A stretch of DNA of 64,000 bases from JBBDXI01 sp040902425 (GTDB lineage: Bacteria > Planctomycetota > Phycisphaerae > Phycisphaerales > UBA1924). Every line of letters starts with the position of its first letter. Position 1 is the first letter of the stretch. Shown one piece after another: positions 32,959 to 41,401 of the stretch. The stretch spans positions 29,379 through 93,378 of the forward strand of contig JBBDXI010000081.1 in the NCBI GenBank assembly GCA_040902425.1, written 5' to 3'. The notes beneath the pieces were generated by a model that was not told the origin of the DNA, made no database searches, and saw only the letters and a list, made by a program, of their open reading frames with translations. The translations under genes and the position numbers were made by a program.

Positions 32959-33534
32959 TCATCCCTGCGACGCCTGGTCGTGGTCCGACCGGAGGTGCTC
33001 GAGCACCGGGTGCCGCTGCTTCTTCTTTTCGCGGAGGCGCTCGAGCACCAGCGGGGGCACCATCGCCGAGAGGGCGGAGAGGTCCTGGCCCATGGCGGTG
33101 ATCTGCTTGATGAGGCTGGAGCTGGTGTAGGCGAAGGTCTGGCCGGCGACGACGAAGGCGGTCTCGAGGCCCGCCACCTCGCGGTTGGTGACGGCCTGCT
33201 GGACCTCGTACTGGAGGTCGGAGAGGTTCCGCACGCCGCGGAGGAGCGCGGTGGCGCCGACCGAGCGGGCGAAATCGACCGTCAGGCCGTCGAAGGCGCG
33301 GACGCGGACGGGGGCCGCGGCCGGCTCCTTCTTCACCAACTCGGCGACGAGCGACTCGACCATCTCGACACGCTCGTCGGCGGAGAAGAGGAGGTCCTTG
33401 CCGGGGTTGCGGCCGACGGCGACAACCAGCTCGTCGAAGAGCCGCCGGCCGCGCTGGATGACGTCGAGGTGCCCGTAGGTGACGGGGTCAAACGAGCCGG
33501 GGAAGACGGCGAGGTGGGGGTGGGTAGGAGGCAC
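32959..33534 (-). CDS. coaD: Phosphopantetheine adenylyltransferase
   Basis: 191 residues. Transfers the adenylyl group of ATP to 4'-phosphopantetheine, the fourth step of coenzyme A synthesis. The nucleotidyltransferase start VFPGSFDPVTYGHLD contains the TxGH signature, LLRGVRN is the substrate loop, and TSSSLIKQI is the ISSTxVR-like motif. The C-terminal 30 residues are charged and longer than usual. I place the start at GTG 33534 rather than TTG 33540 because TAGACT ends 6 nt upstream, as at other leaderless genes here. Confidence 0.95.
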   Translation of the reverse strand: MPPTHPHLAVFPGSFDPVTYGHLDVIQRGRRLFDELVVAVGRNPGKDLLFSADERVEMVESLVAELVKKEPAAAPVRVRAFDGLTVDFARSVGATALLRGVRNLSDLQYEVQQAVTNREVAGLETAFVVAGQTFAYTSSSLIKQITAMGQDLSALSAMVPPLVLERLREKKKQRHPVLEHLRSDHDQASQG

Positions 33535-33540
33535 GGTCAA

Positions 33541-33546
33541 AGTCTA
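33541..33546 (-). promoter_or_regulatory. -10 box TAGACT of leaderless coaD
   Basis: TAGACT on the minus strand is followed by 6 nt and the GTG at 33534; no Shine-Dalgarno sequence. Confidence 0.5.
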
Positions 33547-33564
33547 GTGGCCGCAGGCGGCGCG

Positions 33565-33608
33565 GACATAGGACGTATAGGTCCCATGGGACGCATAGGT
33601 CCCATTGA
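33565..33608. repeat. GGTCCCATG/CATAGG intergenic repeat
   Basis: Alternating CATAGGAC, GTATAGGTC, CCATGGGAC, GCATAGGTC and CCATT units, related to the array at 7345-7391. It lies between nrfA and coaD, both on the minus strand. Confidence 0.75.
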
Positions 33609-33623
33609 GGGCGCCGCCGCCAG

Positions 33624-35171
33624 CTACTTCGGCGGCGGCGCCTGCCCCGGCGGCTTCCCCGCCGCGCCCTGCGGGACCGTCGGCGGCGTGATCGTCGCCG
33701 ACCCCCCCACCTTCACCGCCTCCACCTGCCCCTGGCGGGCGTAGTCCATCGACTCGCCCAGCAGGCGCGCCGCCTCCTGGTCGGCGTGGAAGCCCATCGA
33801 GTTCTCCGCCGAGATGAAATCCAGCCGCCACTGCGCCTTGCGCTGCAGGGCCCGGGCCGCCTTCAGCTGCTCGTCGCTGGCGCCCGCGGCCCTGGCGCTC
33901 TGGATACTGCGGATCAGGTCGAGCACGGCCGACTCGGCGCGGTCCATGAGGCCGCGGGTGCGGCTTTGGATGGTCTCGACGCGGGCGATGAGCTCGGAAT
34001 CCGATGCCGGGTGGCAGGTCTGGCAGGCGCGGGCGATGTTGAGCACGGGCGAGCGGATGTGGTGGTCGGAGACCTTGATGGCGCCCTCGCGCTTGTAGGG
34101 CATGTGGCAGTCGGCGCAGGAGACGCCGGCGCGGGCGTGGATGCCCTGGCTCCACAGCTCGAACTCCGGGTGCTGGGCCTTGAGCACCGGGGCGCCCGAG
34201 TCGGCGTGGACCCAGTCGTTCCAGCCGACCTCGTCGTAGTACGCCTCGATCTGCTCCGCCTTCAGGCCCTTGTGCCAGGGGTAGGTGAGGAGCTTGCCCT
34301 CGCCGGCGAAGTGGTACTCGACGTGGCACTGGGCGCAGGCCATGCTCCGCATCTCCTGGCGGCTGGCCATGGTGTTGGGGTCGTAGGGCTCGGCACGGGA
34401 GCCCTTCCGCCAGCGCTCGATGCTGGCGAAATGGGGGATCGGGTAATCCGACCGGGCGAGGGCCCGGATGCCGTTGATGAACCCGGGGCGGGTGACGCGG
34501 AGCTGGAGCGTGTCCGGCGCGTGGCAGTCGATGCAGGCCACCGGGTGCTCCACCAGCTTCGTGGCCTCGCCGTAGGGCATGGCGCAGACGACCTCGAAGC
34601 CCTTCATGATCGCGTCGCCCCGGTGGGCCTCATCGGGCGCGATGCCGGCCTCGACGCCCTTGTCGCGGTAGGCCTTGAGCACGGAGGCGTGGCAATGGAG
34701 GCACGCCCCCGGCTGCGCCCTCCGCAGGACGCGCTCGGTCTCGCGCTGGTCGGCGAGCATGTAGGCGTGCCCGCGCTCCTCGCGGTAATCGATCGAGAAC
34801 GCGTAGCCGTTGAAGATGGTGCGCCAGACGGGCCGGGTGTCGAGGTGCTGGATGTTCTCCGAGCCGCCGTACCGCGTCCGCTCGACATCCACGGTGCGGG
34901 TGTAGCCGTCGTATTGACGGGGGAAGTTCTTCCCCCACTCCCCCGGGTCAACCGTGTCCTCGGTGAGCTTGACGATCTCGAAGACGACCCGCTGGGCCTC
35001 GGTCTTGCGCTGGTTGATGTTCTGGAGGAGCAGCATGACCACCACCGTCAGCCCCGCGGCCACGACCATCACCAGCCAGTACCCCGCCCAGCGGGCCCGG
35101 CGCGAGGGGCCGGGGCCGCCCGCGGACGCGGATGGATGGGGGGAGTCGCTCGGTGTGGCGGTCTGGGACAT
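33624..35171 (-). CDS. nrfA: Cytochrome c nitrite reductase, catalytic subunit (CXXCH type)
   Basis: 515-residue pentaheme enzyme that reduces nitrite to ammonium with six electrons on the outer face of the cytoplasmic membrane. An N-terminal membrane or signal segment lies at about 29-50. Heme-binding motifs: CLHCH 157-161, CIDCH 213-217, CAQCH 279-283, CADCH 352-356 and CQTCH 383-387. The spacing matches NrfA hemes 1-5, so the catalytic heme 1 has CXXCH instead of the usual CXXCK. HVEYHF after the third motif and the region before the fourth match the active-site Tyr and His. The C terminus is Pro/Gly-rich. It follows nrfH by 15 bp on the same strand. Confidence 0.95.
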   Translation of the reverse strand: MSQTATPSDSPHPSASAGGPGPSRRARWAGYWLVMVVAAGLTVVVMLLLQNINQRKTEAQRVVFEIVKLTEDTVDPGEWGKNFPRQYDGYTRTVDVERTRYGGSENIQHLDTRPVWRTIFNGYAFSIDYREERGHAYMLADQRETERVLRRAQPGACLHCHASVLKAYRDKGVEAGIAPDEAHRGDAIMKGFEVVCAMPYGEATKLVEHPVACIDCHAPDTLQLRVTRPGFINGIRALARSDYPIPHFASIERWRKGSRAEPYDPNTMASRQEMRSMACAQCHVEYHFAGEGKLLTYPWHKGLKAEQIEAYYDEVGWNDWVHADSGAPVLKAQHPEFELWSQGIHARAGVSCADCHMPYKREGAIKVSDHHIRSPVLNIARACQTCHPASDSELIARVETIQSRTRGLMDRAESAVLDLIRSIQSARAAGASDEQLKAARALQRKAQWRLDFISAENSMGFHADQEAARLLGESMDYARQGQVEAVKVGGSATITPPTVPQGAAGKPPGQAPPPK

Positions 35172-35186
35172 GCGGTCGCACCTCGT

Positions 35187-35687
35187 TCAGCGCTTGGGCC
35201 CGTGCCCGATGCCGGCGTGGCAGTGGACGCAGTTGGCCGATTGGACTCCCTGCGGCGTGTGGACGTTGAGCTCGCTCACCAGCCCGCTGTGGCAGCGGAG
35301 GCAGTTGTTGTTGACGATCTGAAGGTCGCCCCTGGTGATCTGGATCGGCTCGTGGAAATCCTGGAAGGTGAAGCCCTTGGAGTGCCGGTAACCGTGGTCC
35401 ACCTTGGCGATGTACTTGCCGATCAGGTCGTGGGGGACGTGGCAGTCGTTGCACGTGGCCGCCGCGTGGTGGGCGGTCTTCTGCCAGCCGTCGTACTGCT
35501 CGCGCATGATGTGGCAGTTGACGCAGGCCCGCGGGTCGTCGGACATGTACGACAGGCCCTCGGCGTGGTTGAAGGTGTAGAGGCTCAGGCCGAGGAAAAC
35601 GCCCAGGACGGTGGAGAGCACCAGCCCGGCGAGGCCGAGGCCGAGGAACGAGCGCGCGGGGGATGGGCCGCGGGGCGCATCGGGCAT
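35187..35687 (-). CDS. nrfH: Tetraheme quinol dehydrogenase NrfH
   Basis: 166 residues of the NapC/NirT family. One membrane anchor at about 14-37 (LGLGLAGLVLSTVLGVFLGL) and four c-type heme sites: CVNCH 55-59, CNDCH 79-83, CLRCH 129-133 and CVHCH 153-157. It draws electrons from menaquinol and passes them to NrfA in a membrane complex. First gene of the nrfHA operon. TACCAT ends 5 nt before the ATG at 35687, so the transcript is probably leaderless. Confidence 0.95.
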   Translation of the reverse strand: MPDAPRGPSPARSFLGLGLAGLVLSTVLGVFLGLSLYTFNHAEGLSYMSDDPRACVNCHIMREQYDGWQKTAHHAAATCNDCHVPHDLIGKYIAKVDHGYRHSKGFTFQDFHEPIQITRGDLQIVNNNCLRCHSGLVSELNVHTPQGVQSANCVHCHAGIGHGPKR

Positions 35688-35692
35688 GGCCC

Positions 35693-35698
35693 ATGGTA
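35693..35698 (-). promoter_or_regulatory. -10 box TACCAT of nrfHA
   Basis: TACCAT on the minus strand, 5 nt, then the ATG at 35687. No ribosome site and no recognisable Fnr-like dyad upstream. Confidence 0.5.
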
Positions 35699-35758
35699 AC
35701 GGATGGCGCGCCGGGCAGAACGCCGCGGCTCTTCACCCGCCGCGGCGCGCCGCGGGGC

Positions 35759-37201
35759 TCACGGGCACCCGGCCGCGTACCGCGTGAGGAAGCACCCGAA
35801 GTCCTGCACGTTCAGCACCGGCGGCTGCGTGCTGCCGTCGCAGTTGGCGTACGGCTCACCCGCGGCGTACCGGGTGAGGAAGCAGCCGAAGTCCGAGACG
35901 TTGAGCACCGGCGCCTGCGTGCTGCCGTCGCAGTTGGGGTAGCAGTCCGGCGCGCACGCGGCCCAGCGGGCGAGGTTGGGCGTGGCGAGGCCGCCGGCGG
36001 TGGCATAGAAGCCGCCGACGTAGAGAAACCGCTGGCCCAGATGCTCGTACGCCGCCAGGGCCTGGACCTCGCCGTCGGTCCCGGCGCCCAGGGGCTCCCA
36101 GGCGGAGCCGCTCCAGCGGGCGATGTTCGAGGCGGCGATGCCACCGGCCTGCTCGAAGACGCCGGCGGCGTAGAGCGCCGGGCCGCGCCCGTCGTCGAAG
36201 GCGGCGAGGGCGAAGACCTGGTCGTTGGGCCCGGTGCCGACGCCGGTGCCGAGCGCCGACCACTGGGCGCCGTTCCAGCGGGCGATGTTGCGGGCGGGCA
36301 CGCCGCCGACGGCGTCGAACGAGCCGGCGATGTACAGCGCCGGGCCGCCGGCCTCGTCGAGCACGGCCATCGCCTTGACGACGGGGACCGGCCCCTGCGG
36401 GTCGAAGCCAACGCCGCCGCCGACATCCGTCCAGGCGGCGCCATCCCACCGGGCGACGCAGTTGGTGATGACCGACCCGGCGCGGCTGAAGCGCCCCGCG
36501 GCGAACAGTCGCGGCACGCCGCTCTCCGTGTAGACCGTGAGGGCCTCGACCCAGGTGTCCTGCTCGTCGGTAGGCGAGGCGCCCAGGCCCGTGCCCAGGG
36601 GCTCCCACGCGGAGCCCGTCCAGCGCGCGGCGTTGGCGGCCGCGACGCCCCCCGCGTGGGTGAAGCCGCCCGCGGCGTGCATCATGCCCCCGAAGGGCTG
36701 GAGCGAGTTGACGCGGAGGGCGCAGTCCACGCACCCGGCCAGGGCCATCCCGCCGGCGAGCGGGGTCCAGGCGCCGGCGCTGAAACGGCCGACGCTCTCA
36801 AAGAGAGTGCTGTCGATCTGCACAAAGTCGCCCGCGATGAACACGCCCGGCTCCGCCCCCGAGACCGAGGCGGCGAACGACTTCACGTGCGCGCAGCACC
36901 CCATGAAGCCGTGGCTGTTGAAGCTGAACGGGATCCCGGTCCCCAGGGGGGCCCAGGCGGTGCCGCTGTACGCGGCGACCAGGCTGAACGGGACGCCGCC
37001 GATGGCCTGGAACTTCCCGCCGACATAGAGCACGGGCGCGGCGGGCGTGGGGATGGCGGCCAGGGCGTGGACCCCGTGGTCGGGGTTGTTCCCGATAAAG
37101 GCCGGGTCCCACCGCGGCGTGCACGGCTGAGCGCAGGCCTCCGCGGCCAGGCCCGCGATGATGACGAGGTACGGGCCCAGCGTGGGCTTGGCAGACGGCA
37201 T
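35759..37201 (-). CDS. Secreted propeller-like repeat protein with GC-type dockerin tail
   Basis: 480 residues. Signal peptide to about residue 24 (LGPYLVIIAGLAAEACA). Residues 35-415 are repeats of the same type as in the 9665-11005 protein, for example NIARWNGAQWSALGTGVG and LYIAGSFDAVGGVPA. Two dockerin modules (NCDGSTQAP, LNVSDFGCFLTRYAAG and NCDGSTQPP, LNVQDFGCFLTRYAAG) end with CP. AAAGGAG is well placed before the ATG at 37201. This is the only dockerin protein outside the 9.7-27.2 kb cluster and sits directly upstream of nrfHA. The 276-bp divergent region to spoVR holds a possible minus-strand TTAATA box at 37430-37435. Confidence 0.87.
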   Translation of the reverse strand: MPSAKPTLGPYLVIIAGLAAEACAQPCTPRWDPAFIGNNPDHGVHALAAIPTPAAPVLYVGGKFQAIGGVPFSLVAAYSGTAWAPLGTGIPFSFNSHGFMGCCAHVKSFAASVSGAEPGVFIAGDFVQIDSTLFESVGRFSAGAWTPLAGGMALAGCVDCALRVNSLQPFGGMMHAAGGFTHAGGVAAANAARWTGSAWEPLGTGLGASPTDEQDTWVEALTVYTESGVPRLFAAGRFSRAGSVITNCVARWDGAAWTDVGGGVGFDPQGPVPVVKAMAVLDEAGGPALYIAGSFDAVGGVPARNIARWNGAQWSALGTGVGTGPNDQVFALAAFDDGRGPALYAAGVFEQAGGIAASNIARWSGSAWEPLGAGTDGEVQALAAYEHLGQRFLYVGGFYATAGGLATPNLARWAACAPDCYPNCDGSTQAPVLNVSDFGCFLTRYAAGEPYANCDGSTQPPVLNVQDFGCFLTRYAAGCP

Positions 37202-37465
37202 GGGGTGTCTCCTTTGCTGCTCTGATGTCGCCCGGAGGGTGGTTTCGTGGCAACGCGGCCTGTGGCCGCCCGCCCGTCGCGCGGGCCCGCCAAGGCCCGC
37301 CGGCCCGGCCGCCCCTTCCGCTGTTGGCCCGTTGCAGGCCGGGGGCAGCCGCGCCGTCATCCGCCGAGATGCCGGTCCCGGCGCTTTCCGTCAGACCCGC
37401 CGCCCCGACCCCGGTTCCCCGTCGGCCCGTATTAACCCTGTGCCAAGCCCACGCCCCAACCGGCC

Positions 37466-37471
37466 GATAAT
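37466..37471 (+). promoter_or_regulatory. -10 box GATAAT of leaderless spoVR
   Basis: GATAAT is followed by 6 nt and the ATG at 37478; no ribosome site. Confidence 0.5.
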
Positions 37472-37477
37472 CGCGGT

Positions 37478-39061
37478 ATGCCCATGACCTCCACCGACCT
37501 CCCGCGGGAGCTGCTCGACCACAAGCGGGCCATCGAGGCCAAGGCCCGGGAGTACGGGCTCGACTTCTACGAGGTCATCTTCGAGGTCCTGCCCTTCGAG
37601 GTCATGAACCAGATCGCGGCCTTCGGCGGGTTCCCGGTGCGCTACCCGCACTGGCGCTGGGGGATGGAGTACGAGAAGCTCTCGAAGCGCGACGCCTACG
37701 GCCTCGGGCGCATCTACGAGATGGTGATCAACAACGACCCGGTCTACGCCTACCTGCAGGAGAGCAACGCCGTCACCGACCAGAAGCTGGTGATGGCCCA
37801 CGTCTTCGGGCACGCCGACTTCTTCAAGCACAACTTCTGGTTCAGCCGGACCGACCGCAAGATGATGGACCAGATGGCCAACCACGCCACGCGGGTGCGG
37901 CGGCACGTCGAGCGGCAGGGGCAGGAGGCGGTCGAGCGGTTCATCGACCAGTGCCTGACGCTGGAGCACATGATCGACCCGCACTCGATGTTCGTGCAGC
38001 GGGAGGAGAGCCGCTCGAGCGTCGAGGCCCGGCGCGCCGCCCGCCAGGCGGATGAGGACGAGGGGCGCGGGACGCCCGGCGACTTCTTCGAGCCGGAGAA
38101 GCTCCCCGCCAAGGACTACATGGACCCGTTCATCAACCCCCAGAAGGAGATGGACCGCCAGCGCAAGGAGTTCCACGAACGGCAGAGGGAGGAGCGCGGG
38201 CGCACCCCGGCCCAGCCGGCCCGCGATGTCCTGCAGTTCCTGCTGCGGCACGCGCCGCTGGAGGCCTGGCAGCACGACATCCTCTCGCTGATCCGCGACG
38301 AGGCCTACTACTTCGCGCCGCAGGCCATGACCAAGGTCATGAACGAGGGGTGGGCGACCTACTGGCACTCCAAGCTCATGACCCAGCACTTCCTGGAGGC
38401 CCGCGAGATCGTGCACTACGCCGACCAGCACTCGGGGGTCGTCCACATGCCCCCCGGCGGCTTCAACCCGTACAAGATCGGCCTCGAGCTGTTCAAGGAC
38501 ATCGAGCGCCGCTGGGACCGGGGGCAGCACGGGCCCGCCTGGGAGGACCTCTCGGGGATCGGGGCCCGCGAGGCGTTCGACGACAAGAGCATGAAGGGGC
38601 GGCAGAAGATCTTCGAGGTCCGGCGGATCTACAACGACGTCTCGTTCATCGACGAGTTCTTCACCGAGGAGTTCGCCGAGCGGCACAAGATGTACCAGAC
38701 CCGCAAGGACCCCCACACCGGCGAGATGCGGATCGCCAGCCGCGACTTCCCGCGGGTGAAGCAGGCCCTGATGCACCACCTGACCAACCGGGGCCAGCCC
38801 TTCGTCTACGTGGTGGATGCGAACTACCTGAACCGCGGCGAGCTGTACCTGGCGCACCAGTGGACGGGCCTGGAGGTGGAGATCGCCAAGGCGATGCCCG
38901 TGCTCCAGAACCTGAGGGCCCTGTGGGGGCGCCCGGTGCACCTCCAGATGCGCCTGGGCGATGAGCAGTGGCTGTTCACGTGCGCCGAGGGGGGGGCGGG
39001 GAAGGACCCCAAGCGCGAGAAGATCGGCGACGAGACGCCGCCGCCGGCGCACGTGATCTGA
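37478..39061 (+). CDS. SpoVR family protein
   Basis: 527 residues. Full-length SpoVR-like protein: GLDFYEVIFEVLPFEVMNQIAAFGGFPVRYPHWRWGMEYE at the N terminus is described here by its core FEVLPFEVM and PHWRWGMEYE, with VMAHVFGHADFFKHN in the middle and a C-terminal domain from about 430. Known in Bacillus for spore cortex formation and widespread in non-sporulating bacteria, where it usually lies with prkA and yeaH; neither partner is present here. A charged linker (residues 180-245) is longer than usual. Biochemical function is unsettled in the family. Confidence 0.93.
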   Translation: MPMTSTDLPRELLDHKRAIEAKAREYGLDFYEVIFEVLPFEVMNQIAAFGGFPVRYPHWRWGMEYEKLSKRDAYGLGRIYEMVINNDPVYAYLQESNAVTDQKLVMAHVFGHADFFKHNFWFSRTDRKMMDQMANHATRVRRHVERQGQEAVERFIDQCLTLEHMIDPHSMFVQREESRSSVEARRAARQADEDEGRGTPGDFFEPEKLPAKDYMDPFINPQKEMDRQRKEFHERQREERGRTPAQPARDVLQFLLRHAPLEAWQHDILSLIRDEAYYFAPQAMTKVMNEGWATYWHSKLMTQHFLEAREIVHYADQHSGVVHMPPGGFNPYKIGLELFKDIERRWDRGQHGPAWEDLSGIGAREAFDDKSMKGRQKIFEVRRIYNDVSFIDEFFTEEFAERHKMYQTRKDPHTGEMRIASRDFPRVKQALMHHLTNRGQPFVYVVDANYLNRGELYLAHQWTGLEVEIAKAMPVLQNLRALWGRPVHLQMRLGDEQWLFTCAEGGAGKDPKREKIGDETPPPAHVI

Positions 39062-39075
39062 CGGCCTTGAGGCGT

Positions 39076-39207
39076 GCAGAGGTCGCCGAGGGAACGCAGA
39101 GGGCGCAGAGCAGCACCGGGAGGCGCTGTCATATCAGCATGCACATGCGCGCGCAGCCGTTTCCTCCGGCTCTGCGCCCCTCTGCGTTCCTCTCGGCGGC
39201 CTCTGCG
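39076..39207. repeat. CGCAGAGG-type imperfect inverted repeat
   Basis: Arm one at 39076-39110 and arm two at 39170-39207 are reverse complements apart from single-base indels; the core CGCAGAGGG / CCTCTGCG units recur within each arm. It fills the space between convergent spoVR and the phosphatase gene. Confidence 0.8.
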
Positions 39208-39223
39208 TACTCCGGTGTGGGCC

Positions 39224-40282
39224 CTAACGCTCCAGTTGCGTAGCGGCGCGGGCCACGCCCCACCGGGGATTGAGACGGTTGAGGGCGCGCCCGGCCTTGC
39301 CCATCAGGCCGGCGTCGGTCCAGGGGAAGGGCGGGCCGCCGGGGAGCAGGCTGCGCAACGCGTGGGCCGTCATGCGGGCGAGGTACTTGGCGACCACCCA
39401 CGAGGGGACCCGCGGCTTCAGGCCGTTGGGGCGGAGGATGAGGATGGTCAGGTCGTCGGCGGCGATGGGGCCGGTCTCGACGCCCGTGTGCGCTGACACC
39501 CTCCTCAGGAGCGCGTGGATGAACTCCGAGGGGTCGGAGGGGTCGAGGGTGCGGGCGAGGCTCAGGAGCCCATCCTCGCCGAGCAGGCGGCCATCAGGGG
39601 CGCGGGCCTCGATGAGCGAGTCGGTATAGAAGACGACCAGGTCTCCGGTGCCCAGCCGTGTGCGGGTCTGGTCGTAGCAGGCGGGGCCCGAGATGCCGAG
39701 GGGGACGTTGCTGAGCTGGTCGTCCGGGCGTGCCGCAGCGCGCGAGCCGGGGCCGGCGCCGGGGCCACCACCAGGGTTGGACATGACGGCCCACTCCCGC
39801 GATCGTGCGCGGTACCACAGGGGCCTGGGGTGCCCCGCGTTGCACAGGGTGAACTCGTCGGTGTGGGTGAGGTAGCTGGCCACCACCGCGGTGGCGAAGC
39901 CGCCGGACTGCGACAGGGCGGAGAACTCGACGTTCAGCGAGCGGACCAGCTCGGTCTGGTCGACGAAGTTGACGTACCGGCGCATGAGGCCGCGGAGCGT
40001 GTCGGCCGCGCCGGCGACGGCCTGGCCGTGCCCGCTGACGTCGGCGACGAGGATGCGGGTGAGCATGCCGGCAGCGCAGCTGGAGACGTAGTGGATGTCG
40101 CCGCCGGCGGCGTGCCCGCGGTAGGGGCGGCTGTAGAGCCAGGCGTCCAGGCCGGCCATAACGACGCCGTTGTCCACGGCCTGGTTGCCGCCCCAGACCT
40201 CCAGGCAGCGCATGGTGTGGGGGGCGGCGGGCTGGGCAGACGCGTCGGCGGGCGTGACTTGGAGGGTGGGCGTGACGGGCAT
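39224..40282 (-). CDS. SpoIIE/PPM-type serine phosphatase
   Basis: 352 residues. PP2C-like SpoIIE domain at about 25-290: GGDIHY near 60, the metal site LVADVSGHGQAVA with Asp81, FTLCNAGHPRPLWY, VVFYTDSLIEAR and ADDLTILILR. Such enzymes dephosphorylate anti-anti-sigma factors or related STAS proteins. No partner gene is nearby and no sensor domain is fused. The C-terminal 60 residues (PSWVVAKYLARMTAHALRSL onwards) are basic and family-specific. The ATG at 40282 is chosen because residues before it are not conserved-looking; a start at 40333 remains possible. Confidence 0.88.
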   Translation of the reverse strand: MPVTPTLQVTPADASAQPAAPHTMRCLEVWGGNQAVDNGVVMAGLDAWLYSRPYRGHAAGGDIHYVSSCAAGMLTRILVADVSGHGQAVAGAADTLRGLMRRYVNFVDQTELVRSLNVEFSALSQSGGFATAVVASYLTHTDEFTLCNAGHPRPLWYRARSREWAVMSNPGGGPGAGPGSRAAARPDDQLSNVPLGISGPACYDQTRTRLGTGDLVVFYTDSLIEARAPDGRLLGEDGLLSLARTLDPSDPSEFIHALLRRVSAHTGVETGPIAADDLTILILRPNGLKPRVPSWVVAKYLARMTAHALRSLLPGGPPFPWTDAGLMGKAGRALNRLNPRWGVARAATQLER

Positions 40283-40398
40283 GGCGTGATCTCGCGGGAA
40301 GGGTAAGCGGCCCGGGGCGGAATGTTCGGGCATCGGCCCGCGGGCGGGGCCGCCGGGCCGGCAATAGGATTCCCGAAGCTACCCCACGGAGGGTCCCG

Positions 40399-41391
40399 AT
40401 GCGCCCCGACATCCGGTACAACAACATCATCGACTCGGACGATGCCCGCACCGCCCAGGCCGCGGCCGACGCGGCCCCGGCCCTGCCCTCGGCGGAGATC
40501 GACCCGACGAAGTTTTACATCACGCAGCGGTACGGGCTGTACACGCCGGAGGACCACGCGGTGTGGGCGGAGCTGTACGACCGGCGCTGGGGCGTGCTGG
40601 CGGAGCAGGTCTCGCGGACGTTCATCAGCGGGCTGGAGGCGATCGGGCTGGTGCGCGACCGCATCCCGCTGCTGTTCGACACCACGCTCGACCGCGAGGT
40701 GACCATCGCGGGGGGCACGGCGCTGCCGAAGGGCACAGCCCTCAAGGGGATCAACGGCTACCTCAAGCAGCTCACGGGGTGGAGCAGCTACGGCGTGCCG
40801 GGATACCTGCCGCAGAAGAGTTTTTTCGCGTGCCTCGCGGCGCGGCAGTTCCCCACGACGGTGCTGCTGCGGCCGCGGGAGGTGATGGACTATCTGCCGG
40901 AGCCGGACATCTTCCACGACGTGTTCGGGCACGTGCCGCTGCACGCCGACCCGACGTTCGCGGATTTCCTGCAGACGTACGGCAAGGCGGCGCTGATGTG
41001 CGAGGATGAATACCACATCAAGCGGCTGGGTCGGCTGTTCTGGTTCACGGTGGAGTTCGGGCTGATCGAGGAGAAGGGGGATGTCAAGATCTACGGGAGC
41101 GGGCTGGTGAGCAGCCACGGGGAGGCGGCGTACTCGCTGAAGGGGCAGTGGGAGGAGAAGGGCGGGGGGGCGGGGGGGAGCGCGGAGGAGTGCAAGGAGC
41201 GGGCGGTGGCGGAGTGGCGGCCGTTCGACCTAGAGCGGGTGTGCGAGACGGAGTTCGAGATCCACCACTACCAGCCGATTTATTACGTGCTGGAGAGCTT
41301 CCAGCAGCTGCGGGACGCGATGAACCGGTACGCGGAGCAGGTGCTGGGGGATCGATACCATGCACCGGCGTCGGCGGGGACGGGGCGGTAA
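40399..41391 (+). CDS. phhA: Phenylalanine 4-monooxygenase
   Basis: 330 residues, iron- and pterin-dependent aromatic amino acid hydroxylase converting phenylalanine to tyrosine. Iron ligands His173, His178 (PDIFHDVFGHVPL) and Glu219 (WFTVEFG) are in place. GWSSYGVPGYLPQKSFF is the pterin/substrate region. The protein has the bacterial length, without the regulatory ACT domain of animal enzymes, and ends in a Gly-rich insertion near 255 and a C-terminal helix. GGAGGG lies 6 nt before the ATG. The DUF4253 gene starts 10 bp after its stop, so an operon is possible. Confidence 0.95.
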   Translation: MRPDIRYNNIIDSDDARTAQAAADAAPALPSAEIDPTKFYITQRYGLYTPEDHAVWAELYDRRWGVLAEQVSRTFISGLEAIGLVRDRIPLLFDTTLDREVTIAGGTALPKGTALKGINGYLKQLTGWSSYGVPGYLPQKSFFACLAARQFPTTVLLRPREVMDYLPEPDIFHDVFGHVPLHADPTFADFLQTYGKAALMCEDEYHIKRLGRLFWFTVEFGLIEEKGDVKIYGSGLVSSHGEAAYSLKGQWEEKGGGAGGSAEECKERAVAEWRPFDLERVCETEFEIHHYQPIYYVLESFQQLRDAMNRYAEQVLGDRYHAPASAGTGR

Positions 41392-41401
41392 GCTGCCGGG
41401 G

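Noticed and set aside
9700..37000. The 18 dockerin modules as a CRISPR-like or tandem DNA repeat
   Set aside because: Similarity is at the protein level with in-frame spacing inside genes; there are no uniform spacers.
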